A stretch of DNA of 64,000 bases from Diphasiastrum complanatum (lineage: Eukaryota > Streptophyta > Lycopodiopsida > Lycopodiales > Lycopodiaceae), in NCBI GenBank assembly GCA_029204225.1, contig CM055097.1:54183592-54247591 (forward strand), in the 5' to 3' direction. A program made the translations under genes and the position numbers. Position 1 is the first letter of the stretch. Every line of letters begins with the position of its first letter. Below are positions 11,201 to 24,476 of the stretch, piece after piece. The notes beneath the pieces were generated by a model. It worked only from the letters and a program-made list of their open reading frames with translations. It was not told the DNA's origin and searched no databases.

Positions 11201-14200
11201 ATGAAAGCTAATGTGGGCATATGTTTGTGTATGTCACTTGTAACTAGTCTTGGGTATTGACAAAGTGAAACAGGGATGTTGTAGCCATTGGTCCAAGCTT
11301 TGCATGATGGAGCTAATGGTCTTAGACTTTGTGGGTGCTTTGAAGTTTTCACGTGTCCTGTTTTTGGTAGGGTATACCCCAGATATAACATTGATCTACA
11401 CTTGGAGACAAAGACTCAGATTTGTGACTGCAAAGCCTTTTTGACTGGCTCTTAGGGAATGGAGTTTATGTGGTGGTTTTCCTTTTCATTCACATGGCTG
11501 TCTTACTAGCATCTTCGAGCTCTTATACCTCTCTTTCTTTCAAATGAGTTGCATGACAGCTGCTTTTTGGCACAAGGTGTAGGGACAAAGATCCTCGTGA
11601 AGCTTACATAGTTTGTTATGACAGGCTATTAAACATGTTTCTTGATTGATTGATATAGACTTCTCCTCCACCCAGATGTAACAACTACAGTGACCTGTTT
11701 ATGTCTTTTGAGTTTGCATATGTTGTGTGATGTTTAGAGGATCATACGTGGTCTTCTGACAGCTTGAGTACAGGAGAATGCTGGTCTCTATATATTCCCA
11801 ATAACAAGGCCTGACTTTCAATGCATGGCCCATGCATCATATTTTGTCTCAACTTCCAGGATGTCATTCAGATTCGGATGTGCACTTCCAGGAACTGAGC
11901 GTACATCCCAGATGTCAAAAAACTGGTTGTGGGATGTGCAATGCAACCGGGAATTAACTTTACCAGAACATCTAGAAAGTGCATGTTTGTATAAATGCAT
12001 GTGTTTTGACAAGGCTCGTACTTCCCAAACTGGATGCCCATCCCAGGGTTGCATCCAGGATGCACATCATGCATGTGGCCAGGCTACCAGTGCTCTTATG
12101 CTGAATAAACCTATAACTTTTATGAAGGTAGTTGAAAGGGCATTCTTTTTAAAAGCTCATTCAGCCATGTTTGCAAATCAAAAGTACTTTATCTATCCTT
12201 TTTCTCAGTTAGTCCTTGTTTTTAAATACCAGAACTCTTGTTCAATGACAGGTTGAGCACAGAGGAATGACACCGCTTGAAGCCTTACACTATGTGCGGT
12301 CAAAAAGACCTCGAGTGCTACTGGCAGCTGCACAATGGAAGGTTTGTTTTTATAATTTTGATATGAACTGGATGTTCTTTGTTTCTTGTGACCCATTTGT
12401 GCAACATCAAACTTTTCCTTTGTATATCAGCGTAGAGTTACTAATAGTAACGTTCACTACACGAGCTTTTATATCCTTTGCCTCATGTTACACCATATCA
12501 GTACAAGGGAGTCTGCACATATCCCTTTGTTGCTATGTATTATATCAAAGAGAATGTCCCAATATGTTAAAACGTTTTTCTATGAGCTTGGCTATCACTT
12601 GTTTTTCACTATCGACTGGAGCAGTATTTTACGTGCCATAAATGGCTCTTTTGTTGCTAGTCAATGTTTCACATGGGTGGGCCCATTTATTCCAGACCAC
12701 TCAAGAATGGCGGGGTCATAGTTCTGTGATTAAGTCATTCCATAATGTCCATTTTCTCGCTCCCAGTATTTAGGCATGAGAAGAATTGCGATAGTTCTCT
12801 GAATGTGATGTCAGCTCATTGGAACTTTGACAACCTTCGTGCAGCAGTCAGCAACAAACAGAAAACATGTCTTCACAGCAACTTTGCACTTCAATAAGAA
12901 ATATGTGAAGCAAAGCCCAGGCAAACTCAAATAAGTGGATGAAATTGGATTCACACACTATTGGGCCTGTTTTCTGAAGATTGGATTGGAATTATTGTGT
13001 GAACCAGCTAGTTTCCTCCAGGATGATAGGTACAGTGTACCTTGGGGGAAAACTGAAGTCGGGAGGAGAAGGGTGCTATGAAACACTTGAATTCTCTGGT
13101 TTGGAATATCGTGATGCAGGGTCTATTTGATGCAATGCTGAAAAAGTGAATCTTTTCTTGGTTGGTAAAGCTATTTCTTTGTTAAATGTAGAAAAATCCA
13201 TTCAGAAATTAACTTAAAGAGGCATGATGTACATGGCCCATCATACAGTGTACTAGAGGGACCTGTTATTCCCGGATTTTGAATGTTTTACTTTGTTATA
13301 AGTTTTACCACTGAAATCTATCTTGAAGGCGGCACTACAATTTTACATTTTAAGTAGTAAAGACGTGAACATATCAACCTTAGAGATCGAATGGGATTAA
13401 TCACCTGATGCATGCCTATTGAATTAGCATTTTGGGGGTTCGAAAGAGGAGAAAGGAGCAACAACTTTAATTTTTGCCACTTTCCCATGGCTGACTAGCT
13501 TAGTATTTGTTAGGGAAACATCCTCTTTTAAATAACTACACACTGCCCTTGACAGGAGCTCAGGCAGTTCTTTCCTTCCCTTGTAGACATAAAAAAAAAG
13601 AAAAGTCCACAAATTTGTTATGTGAACCCAATTGAAAGTAGAGTTTGATAGGTACAATTTTTGTTCTTAAGTCTTGCTGTTCGCCACCAAACTAGCCTGG
13701 TTATGATATCTTGCGGGTTCCTACAAAGCATGGAAACTAGCAGCAGTCATCTGAGCTCATGCAGCCAGGAGCCTGTGGATTCGCTTGTCTAAGTTTTGAA
13801 GAGATAAAGAGTAGCTTCTTACACACATTTGAAAATCCTTTGCAGTAGCTTCTAGGACTCTTCATCAGATGTGCACATCTGAAAATTCTTAGATGTAGCC
13901 AGTAAGATTCTTTATTTACGAACACTTTTTGATGATCCTTCTCCTCACAAGTGACTCTCGAGTGCCACTGGCCCTATGACATCCCTTCTGATCTGCAGCT
14001 TTTTGAGGTCATTATTAACCTTGACTCTGTGTAGAATATGGTTGCAAGTCTTGAGGAAACTGGTTTCCTGGTTAGGTTGTAGAGTGTTCTCTTTTTTGTC
14101 CTCTATTCCTGCTTGACACGTCATCTTGAATATCTGATTGAATTCTGTACTTAACTGAGCAAACTTATTATGGTGGTTGAAAGTAGATGCTTTTTGTAAT

Positions 14201-15115
14201 TTATCACATAGTGATTAATGTTTGTGGAGCAACGGAATGTTTAACAATCAGTAATTTAATTAATTTGTGCGTAAAATGCATACCAGAAGATGTTTTTGGA
14301 CAACAACATTTTTGTAAACAAGAAGCTTGCGACCATGCATGGAGGTTATTAAAATCTTATTCTGCCAGTGCTTCTCTTTTGTAGATAATATGCTCTCTAT
14401 GCAAATTAAATGCAAAATTAAATTGTTTTATCACCTGTCTTGCATCCACATGAGTTATAGTTTCAGAAGCAACTTTGGCTCATTTGTGTAAATACCAATT
14501 TTCAGTCTCTTTGTGGATTGTTATATGAAGCTTGAAGATCTGCTGAACACGCAACTCTTTTCTTTTTTGATATGGCAGGCTGTTCAGGAGTTCAGCAAAC
14601 AACTTGATTTTCAATGTGAAGAAAAATCACTTTTCTTGACAGCATCATATATGCCAGTTTTGAGCGTCCCTTGGTGTATTGTGAAATCCTCTTTGACAGA
14701 AGTACATACTTCCAGTCCTACTCACAGTTTGGAAGGTATTACATCTGACATTGATGAAGAAAGTTACGTTGCGGAAGATACACCTGTGTTCGTCAGTAGT
14801 ATAGACTTGGTTGGGTACAACGACATCCAAGATGCTGGCTGTGCAAATAAACACTGGCAGGAGTTTGGAGTAGTTTGTAGACTACGTTTGCTAGCTGCCA
14901 AAAATGTTGTTGGTGCAGCCAAAGCATCAGCTGCATGGGCAAGATTGTCATCCTTGTGGCTTGGTTGCGATTCTCAAACAGAAATTCATAATGTGAAACG
15001 GATATCTTCAGCTGAAGGTGCCAGTTGTAAAACAATGGCATCCAATTTTGCAGGACAACTACCTGTTGGAAGGATTGATGTCCCTGTGTGTCAGTCTGGC
15101 ATGGTGAATTGCTGA
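8269..15115 (+). CDS. PTPMT1: PTPMT1-type phosphatidylglycerophosphate phosphatase (dual-specificity phosphatase), six exons
   Basis: Exons 8269-8481, 9412-9534, 9749-9842, 10126-10208, 12252-12341 and 14579-15115 join in frame through GT-AG introns to give about 379 aa, close to known plant PTPMT1 proteins. Recognisable blocks in order: FYPTLLYNVVRN (near residue 46), LLLGAVPFPRDVLRLK, VVTLNEPYETLV, HLVIPTRDY (probable general acid D125), the CX5R loop HCKAGRGRS with nucleophile C156 and R162, then RPRVLLAAAQWK. The C-terminal 178 aa come from one exon and include ARLSSLWLG, a block also found in plant homologues. The family removes phosphate from phosphatidylglycerophosphate to give phosphatidylglycerol, the cardiolipin precursor, in mitochondria, and also in the ER in plants. 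The start is the first ATG in frame. Introns 4 and 5 are about 2.0 and 2.2 kb. No breaks are seen, so this is the most reliable gene of the window. Confidence 0.93.
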
Positions 15116-17317
15116 TAATTGAAGGCAACTCTTTATGTGCATAGTTATTTGTCAGTATTTTCAGGCAATAGGAGGTGGCCATCCTTCACTTTAAAAGGCT
15201 CTCAACGTCACGTTTTTCTTTGGCCATGAATATAGTTGTGAACTTAATTCAGGTAACCCTTTGCAGGAGATGCGTGTTTACCTGTTAATAATGTTGTAAG
15301 CTCTGATCTGAAAACAGGTAGTGAGGTTTCAAGGTCGCTTCTTCATTGTTAAGCTCAATGGCCAAAGTGCCCTTGGCAGAAGCCATCCCTTGTTGTGCCA
15401 AACCGAAAATGTTCGGTCTTTTGTGAGAAAGTTTTGAGCCAAAGAGCTTTCTGATGAACTTACTGTTAATTTTATGCAAAATACAGTTATGAAAGAGTTT
15501 GTGCCTATCATATTTCAGCAATTTAAGTGGGTTTTATCCTTTCTAATGTCTTGCATACAGTCTGCATTTTTAAGCTCAACCTTCACCGCAGATAGCGTAA
15601 AAGCGTGAAAACTGCTAGAACTTAAAGTCATTTTGTGAACTTTTTGGGACGGTTGAAGCTCCTGGGTTGTTATAAGACATGTAAATTAGAGGAACATTAG
15701 TCATTGGATATGGCCTGAAAAACTTTCTTCAAGTGGTAGGAAGCTTGGCAATAGAATGTGTTAAATGATAGAGGTTTGGCACTTGGGTCTAGTACCAAGT
15801 AAAGGAAAGAATAGATTGTTTACTATAAGAGGAAAATAAGCTGAAAAGCTTACTCCCATCATAGAGGGTCGATAATAGCTTCTGAAAGGAGGAATGCGTT
15901 GTAGAAAGCTAATGGAGTGTATGATGCAGAAGTTTGAGAGGCATCTAAACATGTATGGTATGTTTTTATTTTCCCATTTGTGATGCAAGACTTATTCTTG
16001 GGATTCTGTGAGCTTAGCAAATGTAAAATTTTCTTTGGTTGCTACCTTCATGAACTTTCCATTAACTCATTTCTTATGATACTTAGTCCTTCAAAAATTA
16101 TATTTTACTTCGATAATTTCGATTCATGAAAAGAATGAGGGAACTTTCACATTTTGGTATATCTGTACTTACAGTATTTAGGTGGTGCATTTGAATGGCA
16201 AGCAGTGTTTTGCCATCAAATTTGTCGTTTTTTGGAGAGGGAGATGATACTCATTTATTGTCCTGCACAAGGCATCAAGTCCAAGGAGAAAGGATATGGG
16301 TCACATTTTGTGTGACACAAGTACCTGGGTATCATATACCAAGCCCCTATCGCCTTGTGAGAATGTCAATTTTCTTCGATGCCTCAAGGCTTGGGGAATG
16401 CTCGACTGCCACTTCCATGTGTTTTGGTACATGGCTTCTCTAAAAGTTCTTTTGAGCCATTTCTATTTGCATATTCATAGAATTTTTGCAGTTGAGCATA
16501 TTGCATGTGCACATGTGTGCTAAGTTGCTGAATTGCAGATTGTAGCAAATTGCTGAAGATTCACTGGCATTTTATGTTAAAAAATTAAGTTGCTAAAAAT
16601 TATTCATAGAAAGTGCTTAAACTTGGCACTTCAAGAAATTCGTCTTAGCAAATTTATAAAATGCAAGTCGCTAAGTATTTGGGATGTGTCTCAATTTTTT
16701 CCCAATAACTTGAGGCTTGGGGAAAGAGACAAATGAGCGCCACTTCATGACCAACTTGCTTCATGGCTGACTTGTATCTTTAAACAGTTGGTTTTTCTAA
16801 ATGTCTTCTTGAGCCATTTCTATTTGCATATGGATAGAAATTTTGCTCTTAGGTAGGGTGGGATGATGTGTGTTATTGTAGCAAATTTGGGGATGATTGA
16901 ACATAATTTTGCAATAAAAATGAAGCCACTCAAACTCATCTCATAGAAAGGTTTTAAACTTGATACTTTTCTAGATTGAAATTCGGATTCTTTGCTATAA
17001 TATAAAGTAGACTTAGCCAGAAAATGGTTTTTTAAGTGATAGCTACTTTCCCCAAATTTACTTAGGTGAAATGTAAGCCATTAAAAGCTCATTCCAAGAA
17101 ATAGACAATAATGGATGCTTTTCTTTTGTAATATGCTCTTCTTTCCAACACTACAAAATATAGTTTGCCACTCAAATATTTAAAGTCATTATTCAATTCC
17201 TAAGTTCTAGGTTTGAATGTCCTTCAATCCTCTAGCGCATTATCTAATATCATTTTCCATTCACACGGGGCAGGTGCATTTAAAAAATTGAAATCAGGTG
17301 CATCAACCTATCTTTTT
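15116..17317. other. PTPMT1 3' flank and intergenic DNA
   Basis: No gene with support. The first few hundred bases after the TGA at 15113-15115 are probably 3' UTR. The open frame at 16195-16443 shows no motif I recognise. Confidence 0.45.
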
Positions 17318-17347
17318 CACACACACAAACACACACACACACACACA
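17318..17347. repeat. (CA)n microsatellite
   Basis: Near-perfect CA dinucleotide repeat with one A insertion, about 30 bases. A likely polymorphic marker; no function inferred. Confidence 0.9.
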
Positions 17348-18149
17348 TTTGTCTTTGGTAACATACTAACTATTATTTTGGTTTGTGCACATTGCATATT
17401 TGGAACAAGAAAAGAAGCCTGCTTGTTGTTAGATCCTTTGAACTATGGTCATTTAGCTGCAACAAATTTTAATATATAATGTTAATTTCACTATGTGAAC
17501 AATTTAATCAGGGCAAAATATAAGGGTGACCAACTTCTAGTTCAATCTTGATGATCTCGCTTTGTGGGTGCTACACATGGAAGCTGCATTATGTCATTGT
17601 TAGACATGGCCTACTTAGGTTCTGGCATTTGAGACATACACACCCTACAAAAATAAGCCCTCCGTATTCACCATGGTTTGGTTTTTGCTAGGTTGAACCT
17701 AGTGCTACTCCAGAGTAAATTTAATGATCCACTTGTTCACTTTAACCATAAATTTGCTATTTCTATTATCTTATCAAGCTAGGCTTTTGTGCTGTTCGGT
17801 TTTTCGTTCCTTGTTCTAACTTACTTTCCTTGTTATTGCTCTGTTTTTTGGTTGATTAGATTGCCTCCTAGCGATTTGATGTGCTCTAGCTGCTCCTTTT
17901 TTTGTTGATTAGATTTATTATTTCTTCTTTCCTCTGTGCCTCCTAGTGATTGGATTTGTTATGTCCTATAGTTTGGGTTGGGGGGTCTTTTGAGTTGCTT
18001 ACAATTTTAGCCTAAAGTGTGGTGTTATGCTCTTTTCAAAAGGAGAATGAATCACGCGTTAAATTCTTATGAGATTAGATTTAATTTACTTTTAAACCTA
18101 TTTGAACACGTAAAATCTGCGCATGTGAGCCACGTGTTGTCGTCTAATC

Positions 18150-18960
18150 TCGCAGAGATCTCATGCAGTCTGTGCTCTATAGAGGTCGTCGTTTCTGCAG
18201 CGCATGTCTTTTTGTGTTTGCATAGTCTGGATGCGAATTTCTGATAATAGAGTAGAAAGGCCGTGTTTCAGCCTCTGGATTATGCCTTTATCGCATGGGT
18301 ATTTCGATTGTGCTGTCACCGCATAAGTAGGACATGCATTTGCAAAAGAGGTTAGAATTTTCAGTGTTTGCCTTTCTTGCGAACTATAGTGTGTGGGGGG
18401 GTCGTGTTTTAGCTCTGCTTCTGGATTGTGCAATCATCGCAGTGTGTGTGTGGGTCGTGTGCAATTTGTTTGTTCCGTTTCTCTGCTTGGCAAGAGGTCC
18501 TTTTTAAGAATGTGTCCAGGTACGAGCCTTCGTAGCAGGTCTAGCAATGGAGAAAAAAGATTTGAAAGACAATCAAAGGCTGTTCATCTCATAGAAGCTT
18601 CATGTTTTGTTTTTTTTCTTCTGCTCACGTTCCTTTCTTTCTTTTTTTTGTTTGTGTTCTTTTTGTAAGTTCATTCTTATTTCAATTAATAGTGTGCACA
18701 TCGCGTGGAGATCTCGTGCAGTCTGTGCTAAAGGTCGAACAAGGTAAAACGAAGAAAGAGGATTCGAAAGACAATCAGAGGCTGTTCATCTCATAAGAGG
18801 CTTCACATGTTTGTTTTTTTTGGTCTTGTTCATCTCATAAGAGGCTTCACATGTTTGTTTTTTTCGTCTGCTCATGTTCCTTTCTTTCTTTCTTCTGTTT
18901 CTGTTCTTTTGTAAGTTCATTCTTATTTCAATTACTAGTGTACGCATTGCATGTGTGATA
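18150..18960. repeat. Degenerate tandem repeat block, about 0.2-0.5 kb units
   Basis: A segment with gcagtctgtgct occurs at about 18165 and again at about 18717. A longer unit (gaaagacaatca, then ctgttcatctcat, a T/C-rich stretch, and gtaagttcattcttatttca) occurs at about 18555-18695 and again at about 18765-18940. Inside the second copy, a roughly 37-base piece with gaggcttcacatgtttg is repeated once more. Tandem duplication with later drift explains it. No coding potential is seen. Confidence 0.7.
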
Positions 18961-19640
18961 AGTTAATGGTATACATTATAAATGGAAAGGAAACGAAGAG
19001 GAAAGGAGCGATGTTGTGCCAATTGGAATGTTGTGTTTTGAAATGTACTGGTTCTTGCATGCACTGTTTTATCAGAACTGAATTCTCCTAGAAATTGCGT
19101 GGGTTGAAATATGTTTGTCATCAGAGATCAGTTTGGAAGTGCCTTGCATGCAATTAGAAATCTGTGTTTGAGAATTTGTCTTGCTAGCGAGTTTGTGAAG
19201 TAGAAGGCGATCACTTTAGCATATCTGTCTCTGTCTCATCGGTGATCAGTTTCGTGGCATATCTATCTTTCTCTTGTTGGTGATCAGTTTTCAGACACAC
19301 AGTTTCCTGTTTTGACTCATGGCAGCCACCTTCTAAACCAATTCCTGTCTTTTCTGTTTGTAAATTGTAGTACAAATGTGGACGTAATCTGTTCGATTGG
19401 TTCTAAATTGACTTGATTTTCTCTCATAAAAGCCATTGGTTACTAGCTTGATTTACTAATTAATATTTCGACTTTTTTGGTGGAAGTGCATTTATAGATC
19501 AAATTAAATATTTTATATGGTGCTTTTTTTTTCAGAGATACTGATCAAATTTTATCGGAAAAGATAGGAATTTGAAAGGTGAGTTGTGCAGAATTTGGCA
19601 AGTATTATAAGTGAAGCTCCCCATTGGGGGGGGGAGGAGG
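18961..19640. other. Intergenic with a short repeated motif
   Basis: No gene. The motif ggtgatcagttt occurs twice between 19215 and 19300 in similar surroundings, and a related atcagtttgg occurs near 19125. Confidence 0.4.
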
Positions 19641-19655
19641 AGCCTGCCCCAGCAA

Positions 19656-19703
19656 GGAAGGCCCGAGGGCTTCGGGCCTTCCCGTACGTAATGTCATTGT
19701 GTG

Positions 19704-19738
<35 letters not shown>
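19656..19738. repeat. GC-rich perfect hairpin followed by a 31-T run
   Basis: Arms 19656-19666 and 19672-19682 (ggaaggcccga and its exact complement) form an 11-bp stem with a 5-base loop. After 25 bases comes an uninterrupted run of 31 T (19708-19738). Read on the minus strand this is a poly(A) run, as left by a retroposed insertion running right to left. The hairpin is GC-rich in an AT-rich setting. A short element end or a terminator-like structure is possible; neither is proven. Confidence 0.6.
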
Positions 19739-19891
19739 CGTTCGTTTTTTGGCCGTACGGTATGGCCGTACGCGTGGACCAGATTTATTTTTTTTTCGGT
19801 TTTTTGCCGTTTTTTTTTCGCAAATTTTTTTATGTTTGTGGTGGAACGTGGATGTGGATAGCCAATGACGGGCTGCCACATAGCGCATGCA

Positions 19892-20000
19892 CATTCCACC
19901 GGAGAGAGGAGAGAGAACGTGCATTCCACCGGAGAGAGAAGAAAGACAGTGAATTCCATCGAAGAGGAAAGAATGACAGATTCCTTGGAGAGAGAAAATT
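19892..20000. repeat. Four imperfect tandem copies of a roughly 30-bp unit
   Basis: Units begin cattccaccggagagag (19892), cattccaccggagagaga (19922), aattccatcgaagagg (19951) and attccttggagagaga (19979). Copies degrade from left to right. The long open frames here on both strands come from the repeat and are not supported as genes. Confidence 0.8.
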
Positions 20001-20029
20001 GGCCTTCTTCTCGGCCCATTCCATTGCAT

Positions 20030-21980
20030 AATGGGTACCCACAGTTTTTTTCACACGACCTTTATGAACTGTAATGAGCACTTGGATTTATATAATCCAA
20101 TCTCAAAATGCCACGTGGCATTTCATAGTCAATGAAAAGTCAAAGGTGCAGAATTGTTAAGGCGGTTGGCGCGATGGAAGAGCGGAGCACGCAGAATGGG
20201 CAGTGATGGAAGCAAGGATGGGAAGCCGCATTTTATGCTTTTTAATATGAATGCAAATGGGAAGAATATACACTCGGGTATCCATTACTGTATTGTTAGC
20301 ATTGTGAAATAACTACGTACCACTTGTAATTTGTTGCCCGATGTGAAATCTATGTTAGAAAACTAGCTATTGTAGTGAACGCGTGAAATTGCAATTTTTG
20401 TACAAATTATGTATGTTTATTTATTTTTGGTTTGTATAAGTAATTGGAATTCATATACAAAAGAATTGAAAATATTCGTATGTGGTTACTGTATTAATTG
20501 AATTAGCTTTGTAGTGAAATATCTATCACTAATAACTTTTGTTAACAATATGGACATGATTGAAATTAGTTGCGTAATAGAAGGAAATAGGTAGTTGTCT
20601 ACATATCAATTAAGTAATGTTTTTTAGTTTTCTACTTTTCAAATTATATATTGTATATTAGTATAATATAGTGAATGTTGGTATCAAACAAACATTTACA
20701 AAAAATTCAAGGAAACAAATTTGTCTTACATGAATAAAGGCTGGTCAACGAATAAATAGTTTTGGAAAATACTGGAATAGAATTTAGGAATGTAAACTTT
20801 TAAAAAGCAAAATGCAAACTGTAGTTGCAAATTTTGATTTTCAATGTTCAAACTTTATTTAGATGACATGCATAATCTCTCAGTTTATAGATTTTGGAAG
20901 GAAATTGCCACTTCCATAACCATTAACTTTACTAACAACTAACGTACATAAAATTAAAAAAATTCCAATTATTATTTGTATGGGCCTAAAAAGATATTGG
21001 AATATTTTTTGGAAAATAAAAAGAGTAGATGGCACTAAAAAAGTTGAAAGAATCTGGTAGTGAATGTGCATTTGAAATTGTCATAAATGTTGTGAAAAAA
21101 TATAAAAGTGCAGTCCTTATGATGTCAATGTAATTGTTGAAATATTATTGTGTTTAATAGCTTACAAAATATTTCGAATTGCGCATTTGATATTGTGCAA
21201 TTGTTTTCTATGGAAGATAAACATGATTATAAGTTTTTTTATAGTAAGTTTTTCTCTTACAAGTTATGAATTGAATTTACACTAATCTTTTTTTGTTATA
21301 GCAGAATGTGATGATATAGAATTATAACAAGTTCCAACATAGGTGGGAACACGGATCAATGATTGGACCACCCACCTCTTACCTCTCACAATGATAGAAC
21401 CACTTACAAGGCACCTCTTACATTGATTGGACCATTTTGGTGCACTTCTTGCTATGATTGGTCAAAATTGTCAATTGAGATTATGGGGCGCTTGCCACTT
21501 GACTTCTACCATCAAGCCAAGTGTAAGCAACCTACACTATCACAAGATGATTTAAAATTTTTTGGTTGAATCACTTATTTACAATTGTACAATGGGTGGT
21601 TTTGACATAGAACCCCCAAATCTGAAGATGGTTTTTACAATTTTCACACTCTTTAAAAGATATCTATCTATTTCAATATAGATCTTGAAATCAAGCCAAA
21701 ATTAGATCTAAACTTGACAAGTGCATTTTTGAGCAATGTTTTGAAAGATCAACAATACCTGATGATGATTCAATATGCTCAAAGGTGATCTCCCTTCCAA
21801 TGACCTTCTCCCTTGCATACAGAGTGTGCAGGCCTTTGCTTGTCTTTTCCCTTCTCGAAGCTTGGGTAATTCGTCCTTGTAAGCAACAAGAAATGGTTTT
21901 GGAAAGAGTTTATATCGAAGAGGTGGAAGCACCATTCCTTATATTATCTTCCTACATCAACATAATTATTCCTCTGTTAA
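20030..21980. other. Intergenic, strongly AT-rich
   Basis: No gene or motif I can support. Short open frames at 21363-21569 and on the minus strand at 21708-21935 carry no recognised domain. The latter may continue the copia remnant to its right. Confidence 0.45.
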
Positions 21981-21984
21981 TATA

Positions 21985-22480
21985 ATTATCACCCAGTTTT
22001 CGAATCTAGGTGGGAAGGTTGATAACAATGTCATGATTGTGTCTTCATCGTCGATGACTTATTCAAAAATTGCCATGTACTACAAGAGATTATTGAATTG
22101 GTTTACATGATTATGTAATGAATCACCATTAGACATTTTGAGAGAGAATAATTTTCTTCTAAGATGTAACTTGGAAGTTACGTCCCTCACGTCATATAAT
22201 GTGCTAAGAATATCTCATACTTCTTTTGAAGTTCGAGATTCAGATACATGGTCTATTTGAGTATTTGTTATATTGAAAATAATTAGCACGAAAAGTTTAC
22301 CATCCTTCAATTTCCATTTAGAGATGGATGTGTCATCTACATCTGGTCTATGTTTGATACCTATGATAACATCTCACAACTCTTTGGCCATTAGCACAAT
22401 TTTCATCTTAATTTTTCACAAATGGTAATTGGATGCATCAAGCTTATACAATGAGACCAGTCTTTAAGAATCCATATGAA
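21985..22480 (-). pseudogene. Ty1/copia Gag fragment, decayed
   Basis: Reading right to left, the strand encodes pieces typical of copia Gag: KWKLKDGKLFVLI, then TSKEV followed by a stop where Trp is usual, LRRKLFSLKMSNGDSLHNH, and VIDDEDTIMTLLSTFPP. In-frame stops sit at positions where family members have Trp and Gln. Only Gag is visible; no LTR or pol remains nearby. An old, truncated copia insertion unrelated to copia 1 by sequence. Confidence 0.6.
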
Positions 22481-23235
22481 AATTAGTCTTTCGATAGTAG
22501 TCGAAATACTATCAGTGATTTAAAAATCTAGATATATTATCAAAACAAGAAAGCAATTATTCTATTGTCTTGATAGAATTATGTTTTGAAGAAAATGAGC
22601 TTTACTACCATGTTACGAGAATGAAAAAAAAAAACATCCAGTAGTTGGATCGTTAGGCTCTTCGGAATGAGCCTTTCCCCTCGGTGCTTGAACTAGGGAG
22701 TGCCCCCCTACCCTATTCAGTTTTGTTGAGCAATGTTTATAAACTGTAAAAATGTTAAAAATCTAGCACGTAGATCTATGTCACATGGCATCATGATCGA
22801 TAGCCAAGTGTCCTACACACATAAATAGGAGTAGATTATTATGAATCAAGTCACCATTTATGGCCATAAATTATGCTCATGTCAAGGCCAAAATTCATGC
22901 GTTTTATAGAGATTTGGATGAGATTGGCCACCTCACAAGATGAGCCACCGCAACTTGAAGCATCTTGAGCCTAATTTGCTTTATCTAAGGCATTTATTTC
23001 TAGGGTGAAAATCAAGATTGGTGGTGATTTTTTGCAAGTAGGATACATGGTTGATGAATGTATTATTTTTTGTGGCTATTGAATAGATTTGAACCTATAC
23101 CGTACGGTCCACATGTATTAGAGGCCATGAATGCTAATTTTATTATGTTTTAGAGGCCATGAAAGTGAGGTTTATAAACTATGACTTTAGCATGATATTA
23201 GAACCATGATCCAAGCATTCACCAAGTTTTATCCC
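22481..23235. other. Intergenic DNA left of copia 1
   Basis: No gene. A small GC-richer patch at about 22650-22720 contains a short hairpin (aggctcttcggaatgagcct). The five bases before the LTR (atccc) could be half of a target site duplication, but the right partner cannot be identified because the right LTR runs into more element sequence. Confidence 0.4.
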
Positions 23236-23894
23236 TTTTAAAATTTAGCAATTTTCACATGGTTTTTGATGAATATTAGACATCTATGTGGATCCACACG
23301 TGTGAGGACCTGTCCACACGTGTGAAATGACACTTGTAATATTTAGATCCATTTTGATTAGCTTCCTAATATGACATTTCCTAAATTATAGGAGTTAGGT
23401 CCTAGATCGTAGAAATCTAGAAGGTCAACACAAACCACCAATGGATGATGTGGCAAACATGATAGATCTTATCCAAAGTGGATATGGATAAGTACAATGA
23501 GTTGTCCAACACGTGCTGGATGCTGCTTAGAGAGAGATTATGGTGATTCTGTACTTGATCCATGATGGATCCATTTTTGAGCTAATGATGAGAAATCTTG
23601 GTTTGTGTAGCTATCATTGTGTTTTGACTCTCTTAAGCACTTTCTTTGTGGATGAATGCTTTGTGAATGATAAGTAAACTATTTCTCTATTATCAGGCCG
23701 TATAGTAGCTGTACTTCACACGTGTGAAGCCGTGGATCATCTTTTTTGATTGTTCTTGCTTGGAATCACAAAGATTGTCAAGTAGAAGCTAGATTTGGAA
23801 GCTAGTCTTGATATAGATCAAGATCCCAAGCTACCAATCACTCTTTGTGATCATTTGTAGATCAATTTCAGTCCATAAACTTTGAAATTTGACA
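23236..23894 (+). repeat. Copia 1 5' LTR
   Basis: 659 bp. The start has lost the canonical TG (it reads ttttaaaattt where the 3' LTR reads tgttagaattt); the end is TTGACA, directly followed by the PBS. It contains three perfect CACACGTGTG palindromes (23295, 23315, 23717). Confidence 0.9.
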
Positions 23895-23907
23895 TGGTAT
23901 CAGAGCC
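23895..23907 (+). promoter_or_regulatory. Copia 1 primer binding site, initiator Met tRNA type
   Basis: TGGTATCAGAGCC begins at the base after the LTR. This is the usual plant copia PBS, complementary to the 3' end of initiator Met tRNA. Confidence 0.93.
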
Positions 23908-24476
23908 AGGTGAAAGCATTGGTGCTAGAGTCACTTTGAAGGAGGGCGACCTTTTCTAATAGTTTACTTGTGATGTTGAGGTTTAGATTAGTGTGTAAAG
24001 TTCAAATGTACTTCTCACACGTGTGAGAGGCTGCTGGAGTTGTACTTTCACCAAAACTTTGTGTTTTTTCAATATTTGAGCTTCAAACGAGTTGTGTAGA
24101 GTGAAACTAGTGATGTGCTTATGAAAAACCATTGTTTGCATTATAGATTTGATGAGTGAATGGTGTTAGAATCTTATTAAACCTACAAATCCTTGTGAGA
24201 GAGTTTGAAGTTTATGTTTTTAGTTCAAGAGTGAAACCAAAACCAATTCTAAACACCATAGGAAGGCATTGGCACTTCCAAAAATCAAATCCAAAGTTCT
24301 AAGTGAATAGATTGTGTAGAATACACTTTCCCAAATCTTTTTGAGTTCAAGATCATTATAGATCTTGCTTCTTGAGTCTAGTGAGATTCAAGAGAGTAGC
24401 ATTTTAGCTAAATTCTGAGAAAGGAAGAAGGGAGAGTCTTTGAATAGTACATTTGTTGTACTTGTTACTAGATAGA

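Noticed and set aside
19640-20060. Helitron 3' end
   Set aside because: There is a hairpin but no CTRR end after it, and no Rep/helicase sequence in the window.
19552-20081. Overlapping ORFs of 83-155 codons on both strands
   Set aside because: They run through the T run and tandem repeats and have low-complexity Lys/Phe products; no homology.
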